64,000 nt of DNA from Mortierella sp. BCC40632 (lineage: Eukaryota > Mortierellomycota > Mortierellomycetes > Mortierellales > Mortierellaceae), in NCBI GenBank assembly GCA_011634665.1, contig WAEK01000020.1, forward strand, positions 508,001 to 572,000, written 5' to 3'. Below the pieces are notes generated by a model. The model was given only the letters and a program-made list of their open reading frames with translations, was not told the DNA's origin and did no database searches. Shown here piece after piece: positions 24,946 to 36,111 of this stretch. Position 1 is the first letter of the stretch. Every line of letters starts with the position of its first letter. Both the position numbers and the translations under genes were made by a program.

Positions 24946-25083
24946 TTTTCCAAGCGCCTGCAACTTATCTCTGGGGGTGAAGTATTCAAAGTAACCCGTT
25001 GGCTGGACAGAACTCTACATTTCCAGAGATCACTAAGGCTAAGGAAGTGAGAAAAGAACATTTATACAAAAAAAAAAAAAAAT

Positions 25084-25762
25084 CCTCCGCTACCTCGAGT
25101 CCCTGCTGCATCCAGCAGGAATCAAGGTAACGGAGGAAGAAAAAAAATGGGAGGGGGGGGGCTTCTTCTCTACCTCGAGTCCCTGCTGCGTGTAGCAGGA
25201 GTCAAGATAGAAAAAAAAAGTTCCTCCGCTACCTCGAGTCCCTGCCGCATCCAGCAGGAGTCAAGGTAACGGAGGAAAAAGGGCTTCTTCTCTACCTCGA
25301 GTCCCTGCTGCGTCCAGCAGGAGTCAAGGTAACAGAAGAAAAAAAAAAAAAAAAGAACACCCGAGTAACCCTTCTCCGCCCAGACTCTCAAACGCGCCCG
25401 GAAGAGGTCCAGATGGCAGAAGTAAAAGAACAAAAAAAAAATTCCTCCGTTACCTCGAGTCCCTGCGGCGTCCAGCAGGAGTCAAGGTAACGGAGGAAGA
25501 AAAGAAAGAAAAAAAAAAAAAAAAAGAAAAAGAAAAGAAGAAAGAAAAGGATTTTCTTTTACCTCGAGTCCCTGCTGCGTCCAGCAGGAGTCAAGGTAAC
25601 AGAAAAAAAAGAAAGAAAGGACACCCTGAGCAACCTTTCTCCGCCCAGACTCCTCAAACGCGCCCGGAAGAGGTCCAGATGGCAGAAGTAAAAAGAAAAA
25701 AAAAATCCCTCCGTTACCCTCGAGTCCCTGCCGCATCCAGCAGGAGTCAAGGTAACGGAGGG
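25084..25762. repeat. Seven copies of a nested palindromic (hairpin) repeat
   Basis: Copies lie at about 25084-25136, 25164-25210, 25223-25275, 25284-25340, 25443-25497, 25553-25605 and 25707-25762. Each has an outer arm (CCTCCGTTACC / GGTAACGGAGG in the best copy) and an inner stem CCTGCTG / CAGCAGG closing a 4-6 nt loop. Copies are separated by A-rich linkers. A second conserved segment of about 65-70 nt (starting ACACCC, containing TTCTCCGCCCAGACTC) occurs twice, at about 25360-25425 and 25620-25690, so the block contains a higher-order duplication. No transposase or long terminal inverted repeat is visible. A degenerate eighth copy lies near 25776-25816. Confidence 0.85.
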
Positions 25763-26080
25763 AAAAAAAAAAAAAAAACCTCAAGTTCCAAGCAAGAATC
25801 CAGCAAGGAGTCAAGCTGAAATCTGAATCAAAATCCGGAAAGGTCCAGAAAAAAGAAAAGAAGCAAAAAGAAATTAAAAAAAAAAAAAATCTCTGATTCT
25901 GGTCAGGGCAACAACAGGGGTCAAAGGGAGCAAAAGCCTTGAGGGTCTTGTAAAAAGTCCAGCTGCTGAGCAATGCATAGTACAAAAGACAAATTCAATG
26001 GTGAATGGATCATTCTCAGCTGAACTTGGTCTTCATGTTAACTTTTTTTTTTGGGAAGATTTGGAGGAAGGGAAGCTTAC

Positions 26081-28361
26081 CGAACGAATCCCTCGCTCAC
26101 AATCAACCTAAAAAAAGAAAGTCTTGCGGCCTTGAGGAGTCTTGGCTAGTGTACAGCGCATAGCACAAAAGGAAGATGCTATGGTGAGCAGACAATTCTC
26201 AAAGGAACTTTGAGCCTTTGCTTTCTTTGTGGATGAGAAAGGAGAAGAGAATCTTACCAGAGTTTCTTGCTCATAGTCAACCTAAATGAAAGAAGGAAAT
26301 CTTGCGGTCTTGAGGAGTCTTGGCTAGTGCACAGCACATAGAAACAGTGTGGTGAGCGGACTACTCTCAAAGGAACTTTGAGCCTTTGCTTTCTTTGTGG
26401 ATGAGAAAGGAGAAGAGAATCTTACCAGAGTTTCTTGCTCATAGTCAACCTAAATGAAAGAAGGAAATCTTGCGGTCTTGAGGAGTCTTGGCTAGTGCAC
26501 AGCACATAGAAACAGTGTGGTGAGCGGACTACTCTCAAAGGAACTTTGAGCCTTTGCTTTCTTTTGTGGATGAGAAAGGAGAAGAGAATCTTACCAGAGT
26601 TTCTTGCTCATAGTCAACCTAAATGAAAGAAAAGGAAATCTTGCGGTCTTGAGGAGTCTTGGCTAGTGCACAGCACATAGAAACAGTGTGGTGAGCGGAC
26701 TACTCTCAAAGGAACTTTGAGCCTTTGCTTTCTTTGTGGATGAGAAAGGAGAAGAGAATCTTACCAGAGTTTCTTGCTCATAGTCAACCTAAATGAAAGA
26801 AGGAAATCTTGCGGTCTTGAGGAGTCTTGGCTAGTGCACAGCACATAGAAACAGTGTGGTGAGCGGACTACTCTCAAAGGAACTTTGAGCCTTTGCTTTC
26901 TTTGTGGATGAGAAAGGAGAAGAGAATCTTACCAGAGTTTCTTGCTCATAGTCAACCTAAATGAAAGAAGGAAATCTTGCGGTCTTGAGGAGTCTTGGCT
27001 AGTGCACAGCACATAGAAACAGTGTGGTGAGCGGACTACTCTCAAAGGAACTTTGAGCCTTTGCTTTCTTTGTGGATGAGAAAGGAGAAGAGAATCTTAC
27101 CAGAGTTTCTTGCTCATAGTCAACCTAAATGAAAGAAGGAAATCTTGCGGTCTTGAGGAGTCTTGGCTAGTGCACAGCACATAGCACAAATGGTAGATGC
27201 TATAGTGAGCGGGCTACTCTCAGAGGAACTTTGGATCTTTTGCTTTCTTTGTGGATGAGGAAGGAGAAGAGAACCTTACCAGAATCTCTTGCTCGTAGTC
27301 AACCTAAATGAAAGAAGGAAATCCTGAGGCCTTGAGGAGTCTTGGCTAATGTATATAACATAGCACAAAAGATAGATGCTATGGTGAGCGGACTTCTCTC
27401 AAAAGAACTTTGGACCTTTTGCTTTCTTCGTGGATGAAGTAGAAGAGTGTCCTACCAGCTGAGTCTCTTGCTCGTAGTCAACCTAGAAGAGAAAAGGAAG
27501 TCTTGCGGTCTTGAGGAGTCTTGGCTAGTGCACAGCACATAACACAAAAGGTAGATACTATAGTGAGTGGGCTACTCTCAGAGGAACTTTGGACCTTTTG
27601 CTTTCTTCGTGGATGAAGTAGAAGAGTGTCTTACCAGCTGAGTCTCTTGCTCGTAGTCAACCTAGAAGAGAAAAGGAAGTCTTGCGGTCTTGAGGAGTCT
27701 TGGCTAGTGCACAGCACATAACACAAAAAGGTAGATACTATAGTGAGTGGGCTACTCTCAGAGGAACTTTGGACCTTTTTGCTTTCTTCGTGGATGAAGT
27801 AGAAGAGTGTCTTACCAGCTGAGTCTCTTGCTCGTAGTCAACCTAGAAGAGAAAAGGAAGTCTTGCGGTCTTGAGGAGTCTTGGCTAGTGCACAGCACAT
27901 AACACAAAAGGTAGATACTATAGTGAGTGGGCTACTCTCAGAGGAACTTTGGACCTTTTGCTTTCTTCGTGGATGAAGTAGAAGAGTGTCTTACCAGCTG
28001 AGTCTCTTGCTCGTAGTCAACCTAAATGAAAGAAGGAAGTCCTGAGGCCTTGAAGAGTCTTGGCTGCTGTGCAAAAAAAAAAAAAAAAAAGGCAAATGTA
28101 ACGGTGAATGAACCATTCTTGGAAGGACCTTGCGCGTAGCTTACATTAAAACGAGTCTTTCGCGGACAGACAACCTAAAAGAAATAAAGTCAAACAACCT
28201 AGAAGTCTTGAAGTCTTGCGGAGTCCTGGCTGCGCGTAAAAAAAAAAAAAAAAGTCAGAAGTGAACTGATGAGCAAACTATTCTCAAAAGGACCCCAGGC
28301 TTTATTTTTTTTTCTTTTCAACTCACCACCACGACAGAGGTGTCGCTCGCTCGCAATCAAC
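26081..28361 (-). repeat. Tandem array of 168-181 bp units, each carrying a micro-exon-like block
   Basis: Repeat junctions (CTTGCGGTCTTGAGG box) fall at 26123, 26301, 26469, 26640, 26808, 26976, 27144, 27324, 27502, 27681, 27862 and 28041. Units from 26301 to 27144 are almost identical and 168-171 bp long; those from 27324 to 28041 are 178-181 bp and form a second subfamily. On the minus strand each unit holds a block flanked by a TTTAG or CCTAG acceptor and a GTAAG donor. Block positions are 26081-26107, 26258-26281, 26426-26449, 26595-26618, 26765-26788, 26933-26956, 27101-27124, 27280-27303, 27456-27482, 27635-27661, 27816-27842, 27995-28021, 28145-28174 and 28327-28361. Sizes are 27, 24 (seven copies), 27 (four copies), 30 and 35 nt. 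The common blocks read VDYEQETL or VDYEQETQL. Gene start and end are not established. Confidence 0.9.
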
Positions 28362-28370
28362 CTAGTTGAG

Positions 28371-29339
28371 TGAAGGGGGGAAGAGTGAAGAGAAGAGAAC
28401 TGTTTTGGGGGCAAAAAAAAAAAAGACTAAGTATTTCATGTGAACGTGTGGTTTTGCCTTTTGCCACCGCCAAAGAAAATAATTGGCAGCCAAAATGGAG
28501 GGGGAGAGTAATGAGGTAAAGAGAAGACTCTCTAGGTTGGGGGGGGAGGGAGGAGAAGGGAGGAGGAGGAGAGGAGAAGAGGAGGACGGTTGGATAGAGA
28601 AGACTAGATTCGTTATGGCTCTCGGTGCAGTCAATGGGGAAAAACGATGGAGGAACTCGTTGCAAAAAAAAGGTTTGCCCGCTCTCTGGGCTTCCTTCTC
28701 CTTCTCACATTTTTTTTTTTTTTTTGACGCGACGCGACGGTTTGTCTCTTTTTTTTCTATTTTCCTACGCATCACGACAATCTAGACAAAAGAAAAAAAA
28801 GGCGTTTGTGCAAAGTGTGCATGTGCGCGAGAAAGCGACAGTGGCGTCTACTACATAAACATCTCTTTTGGTAACCCCCAAGTCTTTTTTTCAAGATTTT
28901 CCCACATCATCACACACACACACACACACACACCAAAGTTCTCAAGGGTTGTCCCCTGTTTCGTTCATCTCAGATGATTTTTTTTTTTTTAATTTTTTTT
29001 TTTTTTAAAAAAATAAAAGTATATGAAAAAAAAGAGGAGAGATAGGTGGAAGGAATATACAGCAACAGGGGAGATGAGGATGAGGATGAAAAGGATGAAG
29101 AAGGATGAGTGGGACAGACAAAAAAAAAACTCGAAAAAAAAAACATAAGGAGATACACAGACAAAAACTACCATAAAGACAAAAAAAAAAAAATAAAAAA
29201 AGAGAGATCGTGTAAAATGGGAAGAATTCGTCATGAAGGATAAAGGAATAAAAAAAAAAAAATAAAAAAAAGCGGAAGCATTGACGTCGAGTCGCAACTT
29301 TCAACTAAAAAAAAATAAAATGATCTATGAATCCAAGTT

Positions 29340-29370
<31 letters not shown>

Positions 29371-29385
29371 CACTTTTCCCAAATC
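28371..29385. other. Spacer upstream of the repeat array, downstream of the Zn2Cys6 gene
   Basis: It holds GA-rich, CA-repeat (28912-28933) and A/T homopolymer tracts. A minus-strand ATG at 28769 begins a Lys/Arg-rich frame that could be the first exon of the micro-exon gene, but no good donor follows. I see no confident gene. Confidence 0.5.
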
Positions 29386-31392
29386 TTACATCCAGAGAGA
29401 TCCACTGAACTGACCCTCACTGACAACAGTTCCTTCCTGGACTGGATGCTGAAGCTGAGCTGGGTTCATGGTTCCATTGTGAACAGCTCCCTCTCCTCCA
29501 AAGTCCACCCAAAATCGTGTAGGGTCATATTCAAATCCTTCCGCGGCCGTGGTCGTAGTGGCCGCGGTCGTCATGCCATTGCCATGGTTCATGGCTTCCT
29601 GGGCCATCATCTTGTGCTGAGCCTCCATCGACATCGAGGTCATGGTCATGGGCATATTGGCATGCAAGTGTTGTTGCTGTTGTGCGCTTTGCTGGTTCTG
29701 TTGTTGTTGTTGTTGAAGCATCTGCATGGCATATCGATGGCTAGGAATAACAGGTGCGGCAGTCATGTTCAAGGCAGATTGTTGCTGAAGAAGCGAGATA
29801 TTGGCATCCTGATCCTTCATTTCCATCTCAAGCTGCTGGCGCTGTTGCTGGCGCTGAAGCTGTTGTCTCAAGAGAGCCTGCTGCTGCTGTTGTTGTTGCT
29901 CCAACAAACCATCTCCCTTGCCCGTGTCTACAACCTTGTTCAAGATACTTGGTCCGAACGTCTGCATTTGTTGGTAGAGGCGGTGCTGCTGCTGGATCTT
30001 GAGCTGTTGCTGCTTCTGTTGCTCCTTGAGGTCGACAATGATCTGTTGCTGCTGCGTAGCCTGTGGACCAAAGCCATAAGGAGTCTGAGGGGTCATTGCG
30101 CGACCAGACATCACATCCGTAGGAGTGGCGGGCATCATTGACAGGGTTGTGGGCGTGATGGCTGTAGGTGGAATGCCCATGGTGCTGGGCTGGAAAGCGC
30201 CGTTGGAGACGATAGTCTGCGCAGCGGCGGCAGTAGCCATGATGCTCATGTCTGTCTGAGAGACAATCGTCTCAAGCTGGCGCTTCTTGCGCGTAGGTTG
30301 ACCATCTGTCTGTTCTTGCTGCAAGAATTGATCCTGACCCTCGCTTATCTCGCGGCCGGCCTCTTCTTCTGCGGCAGCCTTGATGGTTGTGCTCAAGAAC
30401 TGCTCAAGAATCTAGAGGATGAAGGTAAAAGAGAAGGAAGAGGAGGAAAAAAAAAAAAAAAAAAAGTTCTCGTCAGTCATGTTTCTCAAGGTACCTTGGC
30501 CCATGCACCTGATCATGGTCTCTTTCTCTTGGTTGGATTGAGAAAGAGAGAAAGCATGACCAGTGAACGGTTATTGGATCAAAACAAGACATCAAGGGTT
30601 CAGTAGAGCACGTTGTGCGAGGTCCCAGTCACTGATTCGCTAGTCCATCTTGTGTGTGTTTGCGTCGTGCGTGTTTTCTTTACCTTAATGCCTTCGGCAA
30701 CCCCGCCAGAATACGAAGAAAGATCGAGGAACGTCTCCAGGACACGAACCGTGCGACGGTAATAATCCATGGCCACCTGCGAGCCTCGCTTGTCATAGAC
30801 GGCATTCATCGCATGGATCACTCCTGCCTGCAGAAGTGCATAGAGAGCGAACCGGTTGACGACATACGAGCAGTGCTCCAGGTCCATGCCCTGAGCAATA
30901 TCCGTGATTGCTCGACCGGATCCCGTACAGATCGTGTTGGATTGAGCGGCGGCGGGCGATCCGGCGGCGCCAACAATATAAGGACGATGCAAAAGGATCA
31001 AAGTCGTATTATATACAATATAAAGATAGGCTGGGTACATTTCACCAGCCTCCTTGACCATCATGGCCGCCTGGGCCATCTCAGTGGGCATCGAGCCCAG
31101 GGGTGAGCGACGTGGAGATGCAGGGGAGCCACGACGAGCACCATGAGGATTCTGCCAGCGCATTTCTGGAGTCAGGTTGCTGAGCCAAGAAGTAAGCGAG
31201 CCCTCAATGTACGAGACCATCGAATCATGTCCGCCAAATTGTGGAGGCAGCGATTGGGTCGAGTACGAGTGTTGGAGCACACTACCAAGAATCTAGAGCG
31301 GCGAAAAAAGGAAAGCAAAGGCCGTTTGGCCCCGATGGAAGGAGATTAGTTGGAGGAGCACGCGCGCACAAAGAGCGAGAGAGTGAGAGAGA

Positions 31393-31449
<57 letters not shown>

Positions 31450-33740
31450 CAAGTACATCTGCCTACAAAGACAGTTGTCAGGGCGAGTGAATGAAGAGAG
31501 GATATTTACCTTGACAAGTCGGACCATGGAAACAAAACCTCGGAGGTCCTGGTCTGCCGAGGTCTGGTCCTCTGGCAGTTCGACATCGGTCTCTTTGCTG
31601 TGCATCAATAAGCCCAGACCGAGCCAGGCCGAGAATTGATGGTCCTAAGAATGAGGTCACGTTACAGCGGAGAGAGAGAAGAAGAGAGAAGAGAGAAAAG
31701 GGGGCGAGGTTAGAGTTGTGTGAGCCAGACAGGCCAATGACGCCGAGTCTGCGGTGATAGTGATGAAAGAGCAATAACGCCAATAAGCAATAATAAAAAA
31801 AAAAAAGGACCCCCCCGCCCGTTCAGATGGTAGATGGCCATTGCCACGAGGCAACCACCGCCACCCCAACCATGCTTCGAATTAATAAAAAAAAAAAATA
31901 AAATAGAAAAAAAAAATATGTCTACAGCAACAACAACACCCTCTCTCTCCCCTAACCCCCAATCCTCTCATCCCATCTGTCCAACGGAAGAACAAAAGCG
32001 CGTAAACACCGAGGCTGTCCAAAAAAGGGCAACGACCAGGGCTCTCTCACCCATGAACCAAGGTCCATCTCCCTCCTTCCCTCATCCCTTCCCCTGAGCA
32101 CCCATGCACGATAACAGACGGCAAACCTAACAAGAGCACACAACAGCTACCGCGGGAAGTGGGAAATGAACCAACTGAAGACCCAAGGGAATGAAAACAC
32201 AACCTAGATCAAACATATTTTTTGAACTCTTTTCTCTCTCTCTCTCTTTTCGTCCTAGCCCTGCCCTTACCAGGATAAACATGGACCACCACAGGCAGCG
32301 GAGACCGTCCACAGCCACACCGGGGATAGACTCGGGATCACGGTGGAGTCCGAGTTCGTGGGCCATTCGAATGGCAAGTGAGAGATAACCGCTGCTACGA
32401 GTCGCTTTCCATTGACCCTGGTGGTGGAATTGTGACATCAGACAGAGGGCCTGGACAGTACTGACGCGCGGAACGTCCAAAAAGTCGTCCATGAGCAATC
32501 GTGCTGCATCAAAGAAGCCCTGGCTCAACGCTGAAGCGCGTTGTCGCATCTCGGGCGTCGTCTTGGACACTGCTGGGATCTTGGCCGCAATCGCAAGGAG
32601 CGCATTGAGAAGTAGGGGCGAAAGAGGTGCCACGGGGTCCTGAGGATGCTCCTTGTGAGCCTCTGCATCCTGTGGCTGGATCGGCCGGTTCTTGGCCGGG
32701 ATAGAGGCCGCAGATGAGGGGCAGAGCGGACAAATCTCTTGCTGCCACTGCTTCATAAACGTACCCTTGTGGACAATGGGAAGAAAGGTGTTGAACTCTT
32801 CAAAGTACGACTCGAGCAACTGGAGAGTCTGCTCTGTCGAGAGTGAGAGTGGGAAGGAGCGTGCAAGCATGGGCAGAGGCGGTTCCAGACTCTGGGCAGA
32901 GAACTGGAGGTGGTTACGACCATACTGTCGTGATTGCTCGGGTGTGAGCCAGGGGAAAGGGACGGTGGTCCGGACAGAGGTCGAGCCCAGTTTGTCGAAC
33001 ATCATAGTCAAGGCTGCAATGTCTGCAGAGCCCGATGGGTCCTGTTGAGCGGCAAGGTGAGGTGGGAGATTGTCGTGCGAGAAGGGGAAGAGCGAGGTCA
33101 ACGAACGGTTGCGAGAGACGAGTGGACGCATGGGAGACATGGCCACAGAACCGGCGCGCATGCTACGGGGGTTGGACGAAGGGGTGCTGGAGCGCGCAGC
33201 AGGGCGAAGTGCAGGTGTGCCTGGAGGTTGTTGCTTCACCTCGACAAGAGAAGAGTGGACACTGGCGCCATCGTCCAGGTCATCCAAATCATCTTCGTCT
33301 CGGCCATCCTCCAGGTCAGAGCCGGGGTCGTTGAAGCTGCTAGCGCCGTTGGTGGATTTTGTAGGATAGTGTGCTGGAGCCGAGGAAGTAGACTCTGTTT
33401 TAACGGTAGCGGAGGAGGAGGAGGAGGAAGGGATGACGGCCTTTTTCTTTTTGACGATACCGGCGAGCATGTTTTCGATTTTGCCGAGTCGGTCTTCAAT
33501 GACTTCGACATAGCCCTTGGGTGGGCCACGCTTTGTGTTGCTGGTGGTGTAGACGCATTGAGTCTTTGCGGCCTTGCAGCCGCCGCAGCCCTCGGGCACG
33601 CCGTCGCACTTTACTCGTCGCCGACGACAGTTGTCGCAGGCTTTTGTGATCTTTGAGCGCTTCTGGGTAGCGCTGGATGAGCCCGAGGCGCCGTTCCCAT
33701 TGCTGCTGTTGAAATCCAGCAGCATAGGAGAGTTGAACAT
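29386..33740 (-). CDS. Fungal Zn2Cys6 transcription factor with poly-Gln C-terminus
   Basis: Exons in minus order are 33740-32271, 31644-31510, 31292-30684 and 30411-29386 (1079 aa). The binuclear zinc cluster CDNCRRRRVKCDGVPEGCGG plus CKAAKTQC has all six cysteines at residues about 34-61. It is followed by KRGPPKGYVEVIEDRLGKIENML, the linker and dimerisation coil seen in many Gal4-family proteins. The middle region (LLESYFEEFNTFLPIVHKGTF ... AIRMAHELGLHRDPESI ... LRCLWWSMFILD) is the fungal-specific regulatory domain. The C-terminal exon is rich in Gln, Met and Thr, with several Q runs suggestive of an activation domain. It should be nuclear and bind CGG-type elements; target genes cannot be read from this window. 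Introns carry a GA microsatellite. The ATG at 33738-33740 follows directly on a (GA)n leader. Confidence 0.92.
31381..31449. repeat. (GA)n microsatellite in an intron of the Zn2Cys6 gene
   Basis: An almost pure GA repeat with a few interruptions lies inside the intron between exons 2 and 3. Confidence 0.9.
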
Positions 33741-33801
33741 TGTGAATGTGTGTATATGTGTGTGTGCGCTTTTGTGTATGTGTATGTGTGCGTGTGCTCA
33801 A

Positions 33802-33847
<46 letters not shown>

Positions 33848-34424
33848 AAAAAGAGAGATGGGGGGGGGGGAATGGGGACAGCGATGTGGGGGGAAAGAGC
33901 TGGACTGGGCAAGAGAGGGGAGGGGAGCCGCCGCAGAGTCGGGGAAGCGTCAGGTGGGCGGGGAGCAGAGAGAAAGAGAAAAAGAAAGAGTGAGTGAGAA
34001 AGAGTGAAAGAGACGGGGCGGAGACTGGGGCTCGGCAGGTGGTCTCTAGCGAGGGATAGCAAAGGAAAGGAAAACGCCAGGCCTTGGTGCTTGGGTTCCG
34101 GGACCGGAGAGGAGGAGGGGGAGGATGGGGTCTTTTCGGGCGACGCCAAGCAATGGAGAGATGGCGGGGGCAACAAGACAATTTTTGAAAGGGGAGGAGG
34201 TGGCCGCTCTCGGGGAGTTTTTGATTAAACCAACGATGGGGATGCAAGATGATGCCGATGGCGAGATGGTCACCGAGCCGGATTTGAGCCGAGTTTGTTC
34301 TCGTCAAAATGAGAAAGTTGGGAAGGGTTTATGATATATAAATCTCTTTTTTATGTTATGTTATATATATATATATAGGCCGATATATATATATAAATGA
34401 AGGACAAAAAATATATAGAGGAAA

Positions 34425-34463
<39 letters not shown>
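34425..34463. repeat. (TA)n microsatellite
   Basis: An almost uninterrupted TA dinucleotide tract. Confidence 0.9.
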
Positions 34464-34465
<2 letters not shown>

Positions 34466-35005
34466 CACTTCTGTGAGCCGAAAAAAAACGCCAAAGATTT
34501 CCTTTTGAGAGTGTTTGAGAGATGAGAGAAATTTATCGATAAAGAGGAGAGAGAGAGGGAGCCCAGAGAAAGGATCCACAGAGCGTGCGGTGTGTGCGTG
34601 TATGTATGGATAGGATCGATGCCAGGTGGTCGAGAAGAGGAAGAGATGAATAAAAGATGAATGAAAAGAGGATTGGGTTGATGGATAGGATGGGATGGGA
34701 TGGGATTGGGATGCCAAAAAAGAAAAGAAAGAAAAAAGAAAAAGAAAAAGAAAAAAGGGCGGCTGGATGCCAATGGCAAGAGAAAAAGAAAAAAAAAAAA
34801 AAAGCGGCGAGGTTGCCTGGTGAGAAAGAGCGGGCGAGGTGGACAGGACAGGACAGGACAGGACAGTCGACGAGGATGTCCTCGAGGACCAACCCACCTC
34901 TCTCTTCCTTTCTCTCTCTCTCTCACAGCGTGGGCACAAAGGCCGACAGGACAGGGCCACACGAATGGTGTGATTGGCGCCCTCTCTTTTTCTTCTCTTT
35001 CTCTT

Positions 35006-35056
<51 letters not shown>

Positions 35057-36056
35057 TACTCTCTCTTGCTTTTTTTGCCTTTTCTCTCTCTCGCTCTTTC
35101 TCTCTCTGCACTCTATCATTTTTTTTTTTTTTTTTGCTCGGACACACTTATAGTCTCTCTCTCTCTCTTGTTAGCTTTTTGCTCTGTTTGCTCGCTCTGT
35201 TAGCCAATTGCCCCGTCAACGCATCTAACCCTCTGAGCCAAATGCTGTTGACGCCCACGCCGAGCCGCGGAGCAGACAGAGCGACGGTCAAGTGGACAGC
35301 TGGACAGGTTTGCAGCACGCACCCGTTCCGCCTGGACTGAATTGGAGTTGGGGTGTACGAGTAGAGTACGAGGGAGTACGAAAGAGTACGAAAGAGTAAA
35401 GAGAGAGTAAAGAGAAAAGAGAAGAGCAGGGGACCCATCCATGACTGTATTGGCTGAACCAGTTGGTTAATGATTATTCTTATTCAACCGCAGCACACAA
35501 TCAGCGCCCTCTTCCTCCTCCTCCTCTTTCTTCCTCTTCATCTCTTTGAGTTGCCCTTCACAGACAGACAGAGAAAGAGAGAGAGAGAGAGTGTGTGTGT
35601 GTGTGTGAGAGGCGCTCTCATCCAAGCAGACGCATGCCCGCCCCTGGTTGGCCGGATTTCACTGTCTGCTGGGTACACTCTTTGTTGCTCATTCTCTCAT
35701 CTCTTATATCCCTACTCTTTACTCTTTTAACTCACTCATCTCCTGTCCTGCTGCCATCCATTTGAGCAATGATGAGTACCATCAAATACTCGAATCGCAT
35801 CTACTGTTACCCCACCCCACCTAGTCTTTACCTAAAAACTACCACCAGTCGCCATCATCGTCTCTGACTCTCGCAGGCCCGTTCCCAGCATGGCCCAGGG
35901 AAAGGGCCACCCTGCGTGCACCCGAGAGAGCGAGGGCAAGACATGGGTCCGTATGAGAGAGGACATGTCTTCATTGTGCATCAGTTGGACACTCGTCCTA
36001 TCGTGTGTGTGCTGTCGGAGGGATAGAGTCCAATGCACCATGCACAAGCGCTCTTA

Positions 36057-36057
<1 letters not shown>

Positions 36058-36110
<53 letters not shown>
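36058..36110. repeat. (TC)n microsatellite
   Basis: A pure TC repeat of about 26 units. Confidence 0.92.

Positions 36111-36111
<1 letters not shown>

Noticed and set aside
25482..25985. Minus-strand 167-codon frame with YLDSCW repeats
   Set aside because: It is a translation of the hairpin repeats and A-rich linkers, with Phe/Lys homopolymers. It is not a credible continuous protein.
26081..28361. CRISPR array or centromeric satellite
   Set aside because: Units are contiguous 168-181 bp repeats without unique spacers, so this is not CRISPR. A pure satellite does not explain why the block and its splice-like flanks persist in the diverged outer units.
32692..33656. Plus-strand frames of 99-240 codons
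   Set aside because: They are antisense to exon 1 of the Zn2Cys6 gene, which has clear domain support on the minus strand.
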